DNA of 64,000 bases from Amycolatopsis sp. CA-126428. GTDB taxonomy: Bacteria > Actinomycetota > Actinomycetes > Mycobacteriales > Pseudonocardiaceae. The stretch spans positions 124,001 through 188,000 of the forward strand of contig NZ_PPHF01000123.1 in the NCBI RefSeq assembly GCF_002904335.1, given 5' to 3'. The notes beneath the pieces were generated by a model. It was not told the origin of the DNA and made no database searches. It saw nothing but the letters and a program-made list of their open reading frames with translations. A program made the position numbers and the translations under genes. This document shows positions 6,944-15,851 of the stretch, piece by piece (position 1 is the stretch's first letter; each line of letters opens with the position of its first letter).

Positions 6944-7747
6944 ATGGTGTTCCGGGACGAAAGATGGCCCGACGGTACGCCCGGCTGGGTGGACCTGATG
7001 GTGCCCGACCAGGCGAAGGCGATCGCCTTCTACAGCAGCCTGTTCGGCTGGGACGTGCATCGGGGCGGTGAGGAGACCGGCTTCTACGGCATGGCGGAGC
7101 TGCGGGGGCGCCCGGTCGCCGGCATCGGCCAGACCCCACCGGGCCAGGACATCCCCGCGGCCTGGACGACCTACCTCGCGGTGTCCGATGTGGACCGGAC
7201 GGCCGCGGCCATCACCGAGGCGGGCGGGCAGATCGTCGTGCCGGTGATGGAGGTGATGAAGGAGGGCCGGATGGCCGTCGCGGCCGATCCGGCGGGCGCG
7301 GTCTTCGGCCTCTGGGAGGCCGGAAACCACATCGGCACGCAGGTCACGTCGGCCCCGGGCACCCTGGCCTGGAACGACTGCATGAGCCGGGACTACCCGG
7401 CGGCGAAGCCGTTCTACGAAGAGATCTTCGGCTTCGGCTTCCAGGACATCTCGGGCGACGACTTCACGTACGCGGTGGTGCTCATCGACGGGCGCCCGGT
7501 CGGCGGCCTCGGCGCGATGCCCGCCTCGGTGCCCCCGGAGGTGCCGTCGTACTGGGCGGCGTACTTCTGGGTGGCGGACGCCGACGCGAGCGCGGCCAAG
7601 GTGGCCGAGCTCGGCGGCACGGTCGACGGGAAACCGTGGGACTCGCCGTACGGGCGGCAGGTGCGGGTCACCGACGACCAGGGCGTGCCGTTCATCGTGA
7701 TCGCCCCGAACGAGCAGTCGGGCGAGCCGGAAGGCTGGGAGGTGTGA
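6944..7747 (+). CDS. Two-domain VOC (glyoxalase/bleomycin-resistance fold) protein
   Basis: A protein of 267 residues made of two tandem vicinal-oxygen-chelate modules, about 10-125 and 135-260. Each has the typical opening (PGWVDLMVPD and LAWNDCMSRD) and the phrase on conversion to a glyoxalase-like end (AAVADPAGAVFGLWE; DDQGVPFIVIAP). Such proteins in actinobacteria are usually of unknown substrate; roles range from dioxygenase to antibiotic binding. The ATG at 6944 is chosen because GGGAG lies 5 bases upstream and the longer reading from 6887 has no homology. It is convergent with glpK. Metal-ligand residues cannot be assigned with confidence by eye. Confidence 0.8.
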   Translation: MVFRDERWPDGTPGWVDLMVPDQAKAIAFYSSLFGWDVHRGGEETGFYGMAELRGRPVAGIGQTPPGQDIPAAWTTYLAVSDVDRTAAAITEAGGQIVVPVMEVMKEGRMAVAADPAGAVFGLWEAGNHIGTQVTSAPGTLAWNDCMSRDYPAAKPFYEEIFGFGFQDISGDDFTYAVVLIDGRPVGGLGAMPASVPPEVPSYWAAYFWVADADASAAKVAELGGTVDGKPWDSPYGRQVRVTDDQGVPFIVIAPNEQSGEPEGWEV

Positions 7748-7813
7748 ACGAGCGGGCCGGGAGCGCCGTGAGGCGGCACCCCCGGCCCTCGCCGGTCAGT
7801 CCTCTCAGTCCTC

Positions 7814-9328
7814 TCAGTCCTCTTCGGTGACCCAGTCGAAGGTCTTGGTGACGGCCTTCTTCCAGTTGCGGTACTCGCGCTCGCGGCGGGCGTCGTCCAT
7901 CCCCGGGTCCCACTGCTTGTCCTGGGCCCAGTTGGTGCGGATGTCGTCTTCGGACTTCCAGAACCCGACGGCGAGGCCGGCGGCGTACGCGGCACCCAGG
8001 GCGGTGGTCTCGTTGACCACCGGGCGGATCACCGGCACGCCGAGGATGTCGGCCTGGAACTGCATGAGCAGCTCGTTGACGACCATGCCGCCGTCGACCT
8101 TGAGCGACTTCAGCGGAACTCCGGAGTCGGCGTTCATCGCGTCGATGACCTCGCGCGACTGGAAGGCGGTCGCCTCCAGCACCGCGCGGGCGAGGTGGCC
8201 CTTGTTGACGAACCGGGTGAGCCCGACGATCGCGCCGCGAGCGTCGGATCGCCAGTAAGGAGCGAACAGACCCGAGAACGCCGGGACGAAGTACGCGCCG
8301 CCGTTGTCCTCGACGCTGCGCGCGTGCTCCTCGATCTCGGCCGCGGTCGCGATCATGCCGAGGTTGTCGCGCAGCCACTGCACCAGCGAACCGGTGACGG
8401 CGATGGAGCCTTCCAGCGCGTAGATCGTGTCGTTCGAGCCGATCTTGTAGCAGACCGTGGTGAGCAGCCCGTTCTGCGACATCACCTTCTCGGTGCCGGT
8501 GTTGAGCAGCATGAAGTTGCCGGTGCCGTAGGTGTTCTTGGCCTCGCCGGGCGAGAGGCAGGCCTGGCCGAACGTCGCGGCCTGCTGGTCGCCCAGGATG
8601 CCCGCGATCGGGACGCCGGCCAGCGCGCCCTTCTCGCGGACCTTGCCGTACTCCTCGGACGAGGAGCGGATCTCCGGCAGCATCGAAAGGGGGATGCCCA
8701 TCTCGCCGGCGATCTCGGTGTCCCACTGCAGGGTGTCGAGGTCCATCAGCATGGTGCGGGAGGCGTTGGTCGGGTCGGTGACGTGCACGCCGCCGTCGGT
8801 CCCGCCGGTCATGTTCCACAGCACCCAGGTGTCCATGTTGCCGAAGATCAGGTCACCGGCCTCGGCCTTCTCGCGCGCGCCCTCGACGTTGTCCAGGATC
8901 CACTTGATCTTGGGTCCGGAGAAGTAGGTCGCGAGCGGGAGGCCGACCTTGTCGCGGTAGCGCTCCTGGCCGCCGCCGAGGTTGCCGAGCTCGGTGACGA
9001 TCCTGTCGGTGCGGGTGTCCTGCCAGACGATCGCGTTGTACACCGGCCGGCCGGTGGTCTTGTCCCAGACGAGCGCGGTTTCGCGCTGGTTGGTGATGCC
9101 GACGGCGGCGATGTCCTTGGCGGTCAGGTCGGCCTTGGCCAGTGCGCCCGCGGCGACCCGGCGGGTGTTCTCCCAGATCTCTTCCGCGTTGTGCTCGACC
9201 CAACCGGCCTTGGGGAAGATCTGCTCGTGCTCGCGCTGGTCGACCGAGACGACCCGGCCCTCGTGGTTGAAGATCATGCACCGGGTGGAGGTGGTGCCCT
9301 GGTCGATCGCGGCTACGTACGAAGTCAT
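7814..9328 (-). CDS. glpK: Glycerol kinase
   Basis: A cytoplasmic enzyme of 504 residues, the usual length, that phosphorylates glycerol to sn-glycerol-3-phosphate with ATP. The FGGY-kinase signatures are clear: phosphate-binding AIDQGTTSTRCM at 7-18, WVEHNAEEIW, substrate-binding QDTRTDRI, and the C-terminal FGGY signature around LKVDGGMVVNELLMQ. The ATG at 9328 starts directly before the conserved DQGTTS block; a longer in-frame reading is unsupported. The upstream neighbour glpF lies 32 bases before its start, so glpF-glpK form an operon, facing away from glpD. The C-terminus ends FDWVTEED. Confidence 0.96.
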   Translation of the reverse strand: MTSYVAAIDQGTTSTRCMIFNHEGRVVSVDQREHEQIFPKAGWVEHNAEEIWENTRRVAAGALAKADLTAKDIAAVGITNQRETALVWDKTTGRPVYNAIVWQDTRTDRIVTELGNLGGGQERYRDKVGLPLATYFSGPKIKWILDNVEGAREKAEAGDLIFGNMDTWVLWNMTGGTDGGVHVTDPTNASRTMLMDLDTLQWDTEIAGEMGIPLSMLPEIRSSSEEYGKVREKGALAGVPIAGILGDQQAATFGQACLSPGEAKNTYGTGNFMLLNTGTEKVMSQNGLLTTVCYKIGSNDTIYALEGSIAVTGSLVQWLRDNLGMIATAAEIEEHARSVEDNGGAYFVPAFSGLFAPYWRSDARGAIVGLTRFVNKGHLARAVLEATAFQSREVIDAMNADSGVPLKSLKVDGGMVVNELLMQFQADILGVPVIRPVVNETTALGAAYAAGLAVGFWKSEDDIRTNWAQDKQWDPGMDDARREREYRNWKKAVTKTFDWVTEED

Positions 9329-9360
9329 GTGTGCTCCCGGAATTGGCGTCGCTCGGGCGA

Positions 9361-10110
9361 TCAGGTCAGGTTGTGGACGACGAGGTAGAGGAGTGCGGCG
9401 AGGGCGCCGCCGGCCAGCGGGCCGACGACGGGGATCCACGAGTAGCCCCAGTTGGCGTTCGCCTTGTTCCGGATCGGCATCAGGAACGCATACGCGATCC
9501 GGGGGCCGAGGTCACGCGCCGGGTTGATGGCGTACCCCGTCGGGCCACCGAGGGAGGTACCGATGACGAGGACGACGAACGAGACACCCGCGTAGCCCAG
9601 CGCGGAGTTGCCGAAGGTCGGCGTCCCGCCGTCGGCGGCGGTGTAGGTCGGGCTGAGCAGGATCCACGCGACCAGCACGAAGGTGCCGATGACCTCGGTG
9701 ACGAGGTTCCACACGGTGTTCGGGATCTGCGGGGCGGTGGAGAAGATGCCGAGGGTGTTCTCGGGCTCGGGGTGGTCGTCGAACTGCAGCTTGTAGGTGG
9801 CCCAGCAGAGCATGGCGCCGATGATGGCGCCGGCGAACTGGCCGATGAAGTAGAAGGGGACGTTGGCCCACGGGGTCTTGTCGGCGATGGCGAGCCCGAG
9901 GGTCACCGCCGGGTTCAAGTGCGCGCCACTGGGCGCGGCGATGCTGGCGCCGGTGAAGACCGCGAACGCCCAGCCGAAGTTGATGAACAGGAAACCCGCG
10001 TTGTGACCGTTGTTCTTGCGCAGGACGTGGTTGGCCACCACGCCGTTGCCGAGCAGGATCAGGGCCGCCGTTCCCAGTAGTTCCCAGACGATTATTGCCC
10101 CTGCACTCAC
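9361..10110 (-). CDS. glpF: Glycerol uptake facilitator (aquaglyceroporin, MIP family)
   Basis: A membrane channel of 249 residues with six helices and two re-entrant loops. Both family signatures are present: HLNPAVTLG and INPARDLGPR, the pore NPA boxes; Asp after the second box (NPARD) is the aquaglyceroporin form. The GTG at 10110 begins VSAGAIIVWELLGTAALI, a normal first helix. It lets glycerol enter the cell for phosphorylation by the kinase encoded 32 bases downstream. It is divergent from glpD, separated by 270 bases that hold a triple 12-bp repeat. Confidence 0.93.
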   Translation of the reverse strand: MSAGAIIVWELLGTAALILLGNGVVANHVLRKNNGHNAGFLFINFGWAFAVFTGASIAAPSGAHLNPAVTLGLAIADKTPWANVPFYFIGQFAGAIIGAMLCWATYKLQFDDHPEPENTLGIFSTAPQIPNTVWNLVTEVIGTFVLVAWILLSPTYTAADGGTPTFGNSALGYAGVSFVVLVIGTSLGGPTGYAINPARDLGPRIAYAFLMPIRNKANANWGYSWIPVVGPLAGGALAALLYLVVHNLT

Positions 10111-10242
10111 CGCTGCACCTCCACACTGGACACTCTGCGCAGGGTCGATCACGGCGTGCCACGGCACCGTTGCCGACCCACGTCCGCGCGACGTTACCGG
10201 GGCGTAGAAGCTACTTCCAAGCACCGGGCAGCCGAATCTTTT

Positions 10243-10278
10243 CAAGATCGAGGTCAAGATCGCCGGCAAGATCGCGGT
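10243..10278. repeat. Three tandem 12-bp repeats in the glpF/glpD intergenic region
   Basis: CAAGATCGAGGT, CAAGATCGCCGG and CAAGATCGCGGT lie head to tail at 10243, 10255 and 10267, about 100 bases before the glpD start and 130 before glpF. The rest of the 270-base region shows no clear hairpin. A direct-repeat array between divergent glycerol genes is a plausible regulator-binding site, but no binding protein is encoded nearby. Confidence 0.6.
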
Positions 10279-10380
10279 CCAGCAGCGGAGGGTTACGCCA
10301 CAAGTGTCATCCGTGGACGGGCGGATGATCACCGGGTCGTGCGATGCTGGAAGCCTCGCCGGCACGAGGAGGAATGTCAC

Positions 10381-12114
10381 GTGGCCCAGCACGCAGCGGA
10401 GACGAACCCGGCTCGACTGGGCCCGGTCAAGCGGGAAGAGACTTGGCAGCGGCTCGGCAAGGAGACGTTCGACGTCGTCGTGATCGGCGGCGGCGTGGTC
10501 GGGGCGGGCACGGCGCTGGACGCCGCGACGCGCGGCCTGCGCGTCGCGCTCGTCGAGGCCCGCGACCTCGCGTCCGGGACGTCGAGCCGGTCGAGCAAGC
10601 TCTTCCACGGCGGCCTGCGGTACCTCGAGCAGCTCGAATTCGGGCTGGTCCGGGAGGCGCTGCGCGAGCGCGAGCTGATGCTGACGACCATCGCGCCCCA
10701 CCTGGTGAAGCCGGTCAGCTTCCTGTACCCGCTGACGCACCGCGTCTGGGAACGGCCGTACACCGCGGCGGGCCTGCTGATGTACGACACGATGGGGGGC
10801 GCCCGCAGCGTCCCGGGGCAGAAGCACCTGACCCGCGCGGGCGCGCTGCGGATGGTGCCGGCGCTCAAGCGGTCGGCCCTGATCGGCGGGATCCGCTACT
10901 ACGACGCGCAGGCCGACGACGCCCGCCACACGATGACCGTGGCGCGGACGGCGGCGCACTACGGCGCGGTCGTGCGGACGTCGACCCAGGTCGTCGGGTT
11001 CCTGCGCGAAGCCGACCGGGTGTCGGGCGTGCGCGTGCGCGACGTCGAGGACGGCCGCGAGACGGAGATTTCGGCGGCCGCGGTGATCAACTGCACCGGC
11101 GTCTGGACCGACGAGCTGCAGCGCCTGTCGGGCGGCCGCGGCCGGTTCAGGGTGCGCGCGAGCAAGGGCGTGCACATCGTCGTCCCGCGCGACCGGATCG
11201 TCTCGGAATCGGGGATGATCCTGCGCACCGAGAAGTCGGTGCTGTTCGTCATCCCGTGGCGCAACCACTGGATCATCGGGACGACGGACACCGACTGGGA
11301 GCTCGACCTGGCCCACCCGGCGGCGACGAAGCACGACATCGACTACCTCCTCGAGCACGTCAACACGGTCCTGGCGACTCCGCTGACCCACGACGACATC
11401 GAAGGCGTGTACGCGGGCCTTCGCCCGCTGCTGGCGGGGGAGAGCGAAGAGACGTCGAAGCTTTCGCGTGAGCACGCGGTGGCGAGGGTGGCGCCGGGCC
11501 TGGTGGCGATCGCGGGCGGCAAGTACACGACGTACCGGGTGATGGCGGCGGACGCGGTCGACGCGGCGGCGGTGGACCTGCCGGGCCGGTCCCAGCCCTC
11601 GATCACGGACAAGGTCCCCCTGATCGGTGCGGACGGCTACCACGCGCTGGTCAACCAGGCCGATCACCTGGCGGCGGAGCACGGCCTGCACCCCTACCGG
11701 GTGAGGCACCTCCTGGACCGCTACGGCTCGCTGGTCCACGAGGTCCTGGCCTCGGCGGAGGGCCGCCCGGAGCTGCTGAAGCCGATCGAGCACGCCCCGG
11801 ACTACCTGGGCGTCGAAGTCGTGTACGCGGCTTCGCACGAGGGGGCGCTGCACCTGGAGGACGTCCTGGCCCGCCGGACGCGCATCTCGATCGAGTACGC
11901 GCACCGGGGCGTGGACTGCGCCGAGCAGGTGGCGGCCATGGTGGGCGACGTCCTGGGCTGGTCGCCCGAAACGGTGAAGCACGAAATCGAGGTCTACCGG
12001 GCCCGGGTGGAGGCGGAGCGCAAGTCCCAGTCCCAGCCGAGCGACGAGGCGGCGGACGCGTTGCGGTCAGCGGCCCCGGAGGCCCGGGCGGGCATCGTGG
12101 AGCCGGTCAGCTGA
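10381..12114 (+). CDS. glpD: Glycerol-3-phosphate dehydrogenase (FAD, membrane-associated)
   Basis: An FAD enzyme of 577 residues that oxidises glycerol-3-phosphate to dihydroxyacetone phosphate and passes electrons to quinone. The Rossmann motif VVVIGGGVVGAGTALDA lies near 35-51, followed by ARDLASGTSSRSSKLFHGGLR fragments typical of GlpD, then the substrate region IPWRNHWIIGTTDTDW and the C-terminal helical cap (from about 400). The GTG start is supported by GAGGAGGAA upstream. It works with the divergent glpF-glpK operon. LpdA-glpD proximity is the same as for lpdA-glpD2 in mycobacteria. The last 30 residues are a low-complexity tail. Confidence 0.95.
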   Translation: MAQHAAETNPARLGPVKREETWQRLGKETFDVVVIGGGVVGAGTALDAATRGLRVALVEARDLASGTSSRSSKLFHGGLRYLEQLEFGLVREALRERELMLTTIAPHLVKPVSFLYPLTHRVWERPYTAAGLLMYDTMGGARSVPGQKHLTRAGALRMVPALKRSALIGGIRYYDAQADDARHTMTVARTAAHYGAVVRTSTQVVGFLREADRVSGVRVRDVEDGRETEISAAAVINCTGVWTDELQRLSGGRGRFRVRASKGVHIVVPRDRIVSESGMILRTEKSVLFVIPWRNHWIIGTTDTDWELDLAHPAATKHDIDYLLEHVNTVLATPLTHDDIEGVYAGLRPLLAGESEETSKLSREHAVARVAPGLVAIAGGKYTTYRVMAADAVDAAAVDLPGRSQPSITDKVPLIGADGYHALVNQADHLAAEHGLHPYRVRHLLDRYGSLVHEVLASAEGRPELLKPIEHAPDYLGVEVVYAASHEGALHLEDVLARRTRISIEYAHRGVDCAEQVAAMVGDVLGWSPETVKHEIEVYRARVEAERKSQSQPSDEAADALRSAAPEARAGIVEPVS

Positions 12115-12162
12115 GGTCTCGCGCGGGGTCGCCCACCGGGGTGATCCCGCGAGAGAACTCCG

Positions 12163-12750
12163 TCATTGCGGGATCTTCGCCGACGCCGTCGCGGTCAAGC
12201 TCAGCAGTTCGCGGAGCACCTCCGCGGCGATGCCGGCGAGTGACCGCTGCTCGTCCTCGCGGATCCACTGGGTGAAGGCGATCGCGAACACGGTGGCGCC
12301 CGACTCGGCGGCCAGGGTCGCGGCCACCTCGTCGACGCCTCGGCTGCGCAGGGCGCCGGCGACCGTGGTGGCGACGCTGGCGAGCTTGTGCCGCTCGCGT
12401 TCCTGCAGGGCCGGGTTCTGGTCGATGATCGATTGCCGGAGCCGGGAGTGGGCGCGGCGCTCGGCCGGGAAGAAGGACGCCGCGGACTGCAGCGCGGAGG
12501 CGACGACCTCGATCGGGGACGCCTCCGGTGGCGCCGCGTCGACGCCGGCGAGGAACGCGTCCGCCAGCAGCTGCTGCCCGTGGAAGAGGACCTCGCGCTT
12601 GTCGCTGAAGTGGCGGAAGAAGGTGCGCTCGGTCAGGCCGACGGACTCGGCGATCTCCGTGGCGGTCGTCTGCTCGAACCCGCGCGTGGCGAACAGCTCG
12701 AGAGCGGCTTTCTGAAGCCGCTCGGCAGCTCCCGGTTCCCAGCGCACCAT
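12163..12750 (-). CDS. TetR-family transcriptional regulator
   Basis: A repressor-type protein of 195 residues. The N-terminal helix-turn-helix is clear: LFATRGFEQTTATEIAESVG with LTERTFFRHFSDKREVLF (about 18-55). The ligand-binding half is generic alpha-helical. It is transcribed away from an NAD-dependent epimerase-type gene 107 bases off and probably controls it. The ATG at 12750 gives MVRWEPGAAERLQ, a normal length before the helix-turn-helix; an extended frame upstream overlaps the divergent gene and is rejected. No perfect operator is obvious; TGACGTCA at 12808-12815 is a candidate half. Confidence 0.88.
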   Translation of the reverse strand: MVRWEPGAAERLQKAALELFATRGFEQTTATEIAESVGLTERTFFRHFSDKREVLFHGQQLLADAFLAGVDAAPPEASPIEVVASALQSAASFFPAERRAHSRLRQSIIDQNPALQERERHKLASVATTVAGALRSRGVDEVAATLAAESGATVFAIAFTQWIREDEQRSLAGIAAEVLRELLSLTATASAKIPQ

Positions 12751-12856
12751 ACCGTCGAGTGTAGTGATGACAGCGGCTGACTTGAAGGGTACGGTGATGT
12801 CTGTGGCTGACGTCACTAGCTTCGCCCCCTCGCGGAGCCGTCGGAGGAGAGCACTC

Positions 12857-13750
12857 ATGCACGTTTTCGTCACCGGAGCATCCGGCTGGATCGGCTCGGC
12901 CGTCGTCACCGACCTGCTCGGCGCGGGCCACGAAGTCACCGGGGTGGCCAGGTCCGACGCGTCCGCCGCCGCGGTGGCGGCGAAGGGCGCCCACGTTCGC
13001 CGCGGTGACCTGGACGACCTGGACGGCCTCCGCGCCGGCGCCAAGGACGCCGACGCCGTCATCCACCTCGCGAACAAGCACGACTTCGTCAACCCGGCCG
13101 TCTCGAGCACGGCCGAGCGCGCCGCCGTCCAGGCCATCGGCGACACGCTCGCGGGCACCGGCCGCCCGTTCCTGCTCGCCTCCGGCATCGCCGCAATGGT
13201 CCAGGGCCGGCCCGCCACCGAGGACGACGCCTCCCCGTTCCACGGCGCCGACTCGCCGCGAGGCGGGAGCGAGAACCTGGCGCTCGAGTTCGTCGACCAG
13301 GGGGTGCGCAGCGTGAGCCTGCGCTTCGCGCCGACCGTCCACGGCACCGGCGACCACGGGTTCATCGCCATCCTCGCCGCGATCGCCCGCGAGAAGGGCG
13401 TCTCCGGCTACCCCGGCGACGGCACCCACCGCTGGGCCGCCGTGCACCGCACCGACGCCGCCCGGATGGTCACCCTCGGCCTCGAGCACGCACCGGCCGG
13501 CACCCGCCTGCACGCCGTCGCCGAAGAAGGCGTGCCGACCCGCGAAATCGCCGAGGCGATCGGCCGCGCGTTCGACCTGCCCGTCGCCTCGATCCCCGCC
13601 GACGACGTTCCCGCCCACTTCGGCTGGATCGGCGCCTTCTTCGGCATGGACCTGGCCGCGACCAGCACGGCTACGCAGAAACTGCTCGGCTGGACCCCCG
13701 GCGGGCCGACTCTCGTCGACGACCTCGCCGCGGGGGCGTACTCGGTATAG
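12857..13750 (+). CDS. NAD-dependent epimerase/SDR-family oxidoreductase
   Basis: A protein of 297 residues with an extended-SDR Rossmann start, MHVFVTGASGWIGSAVV (GxxGxxG motif at 8-14). Middle segments VIHLANKHDF and LRFAPTVHGTGDHGF are as in atypical NAD(P)-dependent sugar epimerase or nucleoside-diphosphate-sugar epimerase families. The usual YxxxK is not plainly visible, so the catalytic chemistry is uncertain. GGAGGAG lies 9 bases before the ATG at 12857. It is divergent from the TetR gene and probably its target. Convergent end with the GNAT gene is only 7 bases away. Confidence 0.82.
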   Translation: MHVFVTGASGWIGSAVVTDLLGAGHEVTGVARSDASAAAVAAKGAHVRRGDLDDLDGLRAGAKDADAVIHLANKHDFVNPAVSSTAERAAVQAIGDTLAGTGRPFLLASGIAAMVQGRPATEDDASPFHGADSPRGGSENLALEFVDQGVRSVSLRFAPTVHGTGDHGFIAILAAIAREKGVSGYPGDGTHRWAAVHRTDAARMVTLGLEHAPAGTRLHAVAEEGVPTREIAEAIGRAFDLPVASIPADDVPAHFGWIGAFFGMDLAATSTATQKLLGWTPGGPTLVDDLAAGAYSV

Positions 13751-13757
13751 ACGCCGG

Positions 13758-14288
13758 TCAGGACGTCCGGTGCCAGCGGATCAGGCGCTCGCCCGTCGGC
13801 GCCCGCTCCGCCTCCGGGCCGACCAGCGTGAACCCGCAGCGTTCCGCCACGATCGCCGAGGGAGCGTTGCTCTCCTCGTACCGGTAACTCACCTCGGTCA
13901 GCCCCAACCCGCCGAAGCCGAACCGCAGCGCCGCGTTCAACGCCGTCGTCGCGATTCCCTTGCCCCGCTCCGCCGGGTGGACCCAGACCGTCGCCTCCGC
14001 GTAGGAGGCGTCCAGGTTCAGCTCGCGCAACCCCACTTCGCCCAGGAGCCGGCCCGACGTCGGCTCCGCGATCGCCCAGGAACAGCGCTCGTCGCCGGCC
14101 CACTGGGCCGCGCGCAGGGTCACGTACTCGGTGGCCTCGTCCAGCGTGCGCAGCCGGTAGTTCAGCACGTACTTGCGGTGCGTCGGATCGGCGAACGCCT
14201 CCATCAACAACGGGCGGTCGTCGATGTGGCGATCGGCGCGCAGCTGGCGCAGGTAGTACGTGCCCGCGTTGATCTCCACCGGTTCCAC
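13758..14288 (-). CDS. GNAT-family N-acetyltransferase (RimJ/RimL-like)
   Basis: A protein of 176 residues. The acetyl-CoA-binding segment is VHPAERGKGIATTALNAALR (about 112-131), with the expected RGKGIAT loop, and the C-terminal half carries SNAPSAIVAERCGF, typical of the ribosomal-protein or small-molecule acetyltransferases of the RimJ/RimL branch. The GTG start at 14288 reads MEPVEINAGTYYLRQL. The acceptor is unknown. It is convergent with the epimerase gene and stands alone. Confidence 0.85.
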   Translation of the reverse strand: MEPVEINAGTYYLRQLRADRHIDDRPLLMEAFADPTHRKYVLNYRLRTLDEATEYVTLRAAQWAGDERCSWAIAEPTSGRLLGEVGLRELNLDASYAEATVWVHPAERGKGIATTALNAALRFGFGGLGLTEVSYRYEESNAPSAIVAERCGFTLVGPEAERAPTGERLIRWHRTS

Positions 14289-14347
14289 TCCACCCAGCCT
14301 AGCCAGGCCGGGAGCGCGCCGCTCCCGGCCTGGCGATCAAGGCAGGC

Positions 14348-15373
14348 TCACGGGGTGAAGCGCCAGATCACCGGCACCCCACCTTCGTCGAGCGGGCCGT
14401 TCGACGCCCAGCCCGCGAACGTCCCGTCGTCGCTGGCGTGCCCCGCCTGGTAACCCTGGTAGGTGCCCGGCTGCTGCAGTTCGCCGGCCGGGGTCGTTCC
14501 GCGCCACGCCGTCGGCTTGCCGTGGAACGAACCCGGGATCGGGGCTTCGCCGACCGTCAGGCCGCGCGCGTTCAGGTCGCCCGCGTAGTCGCCGCCGGTC
14601 AGCGCGACCGGTGTCTCCGGCGTCGTCCAGCGGATCGCCTGTGTCGCGTTGCCGTTCGACGCGAACCCGACCACGACGCCGTGGCGGATCGCCGAACCGT
14701 GCGGGTTCGAGAAGCCGGCGATGTCGGCCAGCGGCCTGCTCACTCCGTCCTTCAAGACGATGTCGCGGTCGAACCCGCCGAACAGGATCGCGCCGTCGTC
14801 GTCGATGTCGGTCACGGAGTCCGCGCCTGCCGGGTAGGCCAGGACCCTGGGGGCAGCCGCCCCAGCGGGCCAGACGGCCGGCACGTACGTCGCCGGGGTA
14901 CCGGTGGGCAGGGTGCCCAGTGCGTCGCCGTGCCGGTTGACCGCACGGAGCCCGAAGTCGCCATAGCCCGGCGGGGGCGCCCACAGGTGGAAGCCGGTGG
15001 CGTCGAGGGTGAAGGTCCGGTTGACGTCGGTGTCGTAGTCGAGCGCCTCGCCGTAGATCCGCCCCGCTCTGTCCTCCCCGACGACCCTCGCCCACTCGAA
15101 GCCCGCCGGCGTCCCGCGCAGCACCGGCTTGCCGCCGCGCCAGCTCACCACCTGCAGCTTGTCGCCTACGATGAACGACCCCGCGTACTCGCCGCGGCCG
15201 TCCGAAGCGTTCAGAAATCCGCGCCCCGCCGGGTCGGCTCCGGCGGGCAACGGCAGCAGCGTCGCCTGCCAGCCCAGTCGGCCCGTCGCAGCCTGCGCCG
15301 GCCCCGCCGCCAAAGCCGCGACGGCGATCGCCACGGTGGCGAGCACCCCTGATCGCGCCCATATCCTGTTCAT
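14348..15373 (-). CDS. Secreted repeat-rich protein of unknown function
   Basis: A protein of 341 residues exported by a signal peptide (MNRIWARSGVLATVAIAVAA, cleavage after AQA). The mature part contains recurring phrases of the type GDALGTLPTG, DIDDDGAILFGGF and ASDDGTFAGWASN, which resemble the HAF-type blades of extracellular beta-propellers, suggesting a propeller fold without an assigned enzyme activity. The ATG at 15373 is decided by AGGGAGGA 3 bases upstream; the longer frame to 15448 lacks a ribosome site. No anchor follows, so it is probably released. The gene is in the same direction as the DUF1707 pair upstream, 75 bases away. Confidence 0.75.
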   Translation of the reverse strand: MNRIWARSGVLATVAIAVAALAAGPAQAATGRLGWQATLLPLPAGADPAGRGFLNASDGRGEYAGSFIVGDKLQVVSWRGGKPVLRGTPAGFEWARVVGEDRAGRIYGEALDYDTDVNRTFTLDATGFHLWAPPPGYGDFGLRAVNRHGDALGTLPTGTPATYVPAVWPAGAAAPRVLAYPAGADSVTDIDDDGAILFGGFDRDIVLKDGVSRPLADIAGFSNPHGSAIRHGVVVGFASNGNATQAIRWTTPETPVALTGGDYAGDLNARGLTVGEAPIPGSFHGKPTAWRGTTPAGELQQPGTYQGYQAGHASDDGTFAGWASNGPLDEGGVPVIWRFTP

Positions 15374-15448
15374 GGATCCTCCCTTTCCCCCGACCTGCGT
15401 GATCACCACGCCGGAGCGCGGGAGCAGGTTGCCCGGCAAAGGGAGCAA

Positions 15449-15844
15449 TCAAGAACGGCGGCGGCGCGCCCCGGCGATCATCGCGACGACCAGCGGCAGC
15501 GCCACCGAAATGATCAGCAGCCGCCCGCGGGAAAGGATCAGCACCGCGATCGCCAGGACGATCGCGATCGGTACCGCGCCCGCCGTCAGGAACCGCGCCA
15601 GCGCGCTGTCCTCCGACGACGCGACCGGAACGCCGGGCGCGGAAACCCCGTTCAGCAACGCGCTCGGGCGCGGCGACGGGAGGTCGTCGAAGAGCGGCAC
15701 GAGTTCGCTGACCCGCCTCGCCGCCGTGACCTTCGCGGACCTGGTCCCGTACTCGTCGATGTCGAGCCGGCCGGTGCGGACGTGTTCTTCGAGGACGTCC
15801 AGGGCGTCCTGGCGTTCCTCGTCGCTCAACCGCATGTCGCCCAC
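15449..15844 (-). CDS. DUF1707 (SHOCT-like) membrane protein, downstream copy
   Basis: A protein of 131 residues. The first 55 residues, MRLSDEERQDALDVLEEHV then GRLDIDEYGTRS, are the DUF1707 domain common in actinobacteria. Two hydrophobic segments follow (about 85-105 and 108-125), and the tail is basic. The domain is thought to mediate small-protein interactions; no catalytic role is known. GTG at 15844 and ATG at 15835 are both possible starts, and neither has a strong ribosome site. It lies 7 bases after the upstream paralogue and is probably translated from the same message. Confidence 0.85.
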   Translation of the reverse strand: MGDMRLSDEERQDALDVLEEHVRTGRLDIDEYGTRSAKVTAARRVSELVPLFDDLPSPRPSALLNGVSAPGVPVASSEDSALARFLTAGAVPIAIVLAIAVLILSRGRLLIISVALPLVVAMIAGARRRRS

Positions 15845-15851
15845 GGCGGGA

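Noticed and set aside
10243..10278. CRISPR array
   Set aside because: Units are 12 bp and directly adjacent with no spacers; no cas genes in the window.
9361..11982. A long minus-strand open frame of 873 codons
   Set aside because: Only its glpF part (9361-10110) is real. The rest is antisense to glpD with no homology and highly basic, Arg/His-rich composition, as expected for a frame opposite a GC-rich gene.
12751..12856. Clear operator between the TetR and epimerase genes
   Set aside because: Only a short TGACGTCA and a loose GGCTGAC direct repeat are present, too weak to call as a site.
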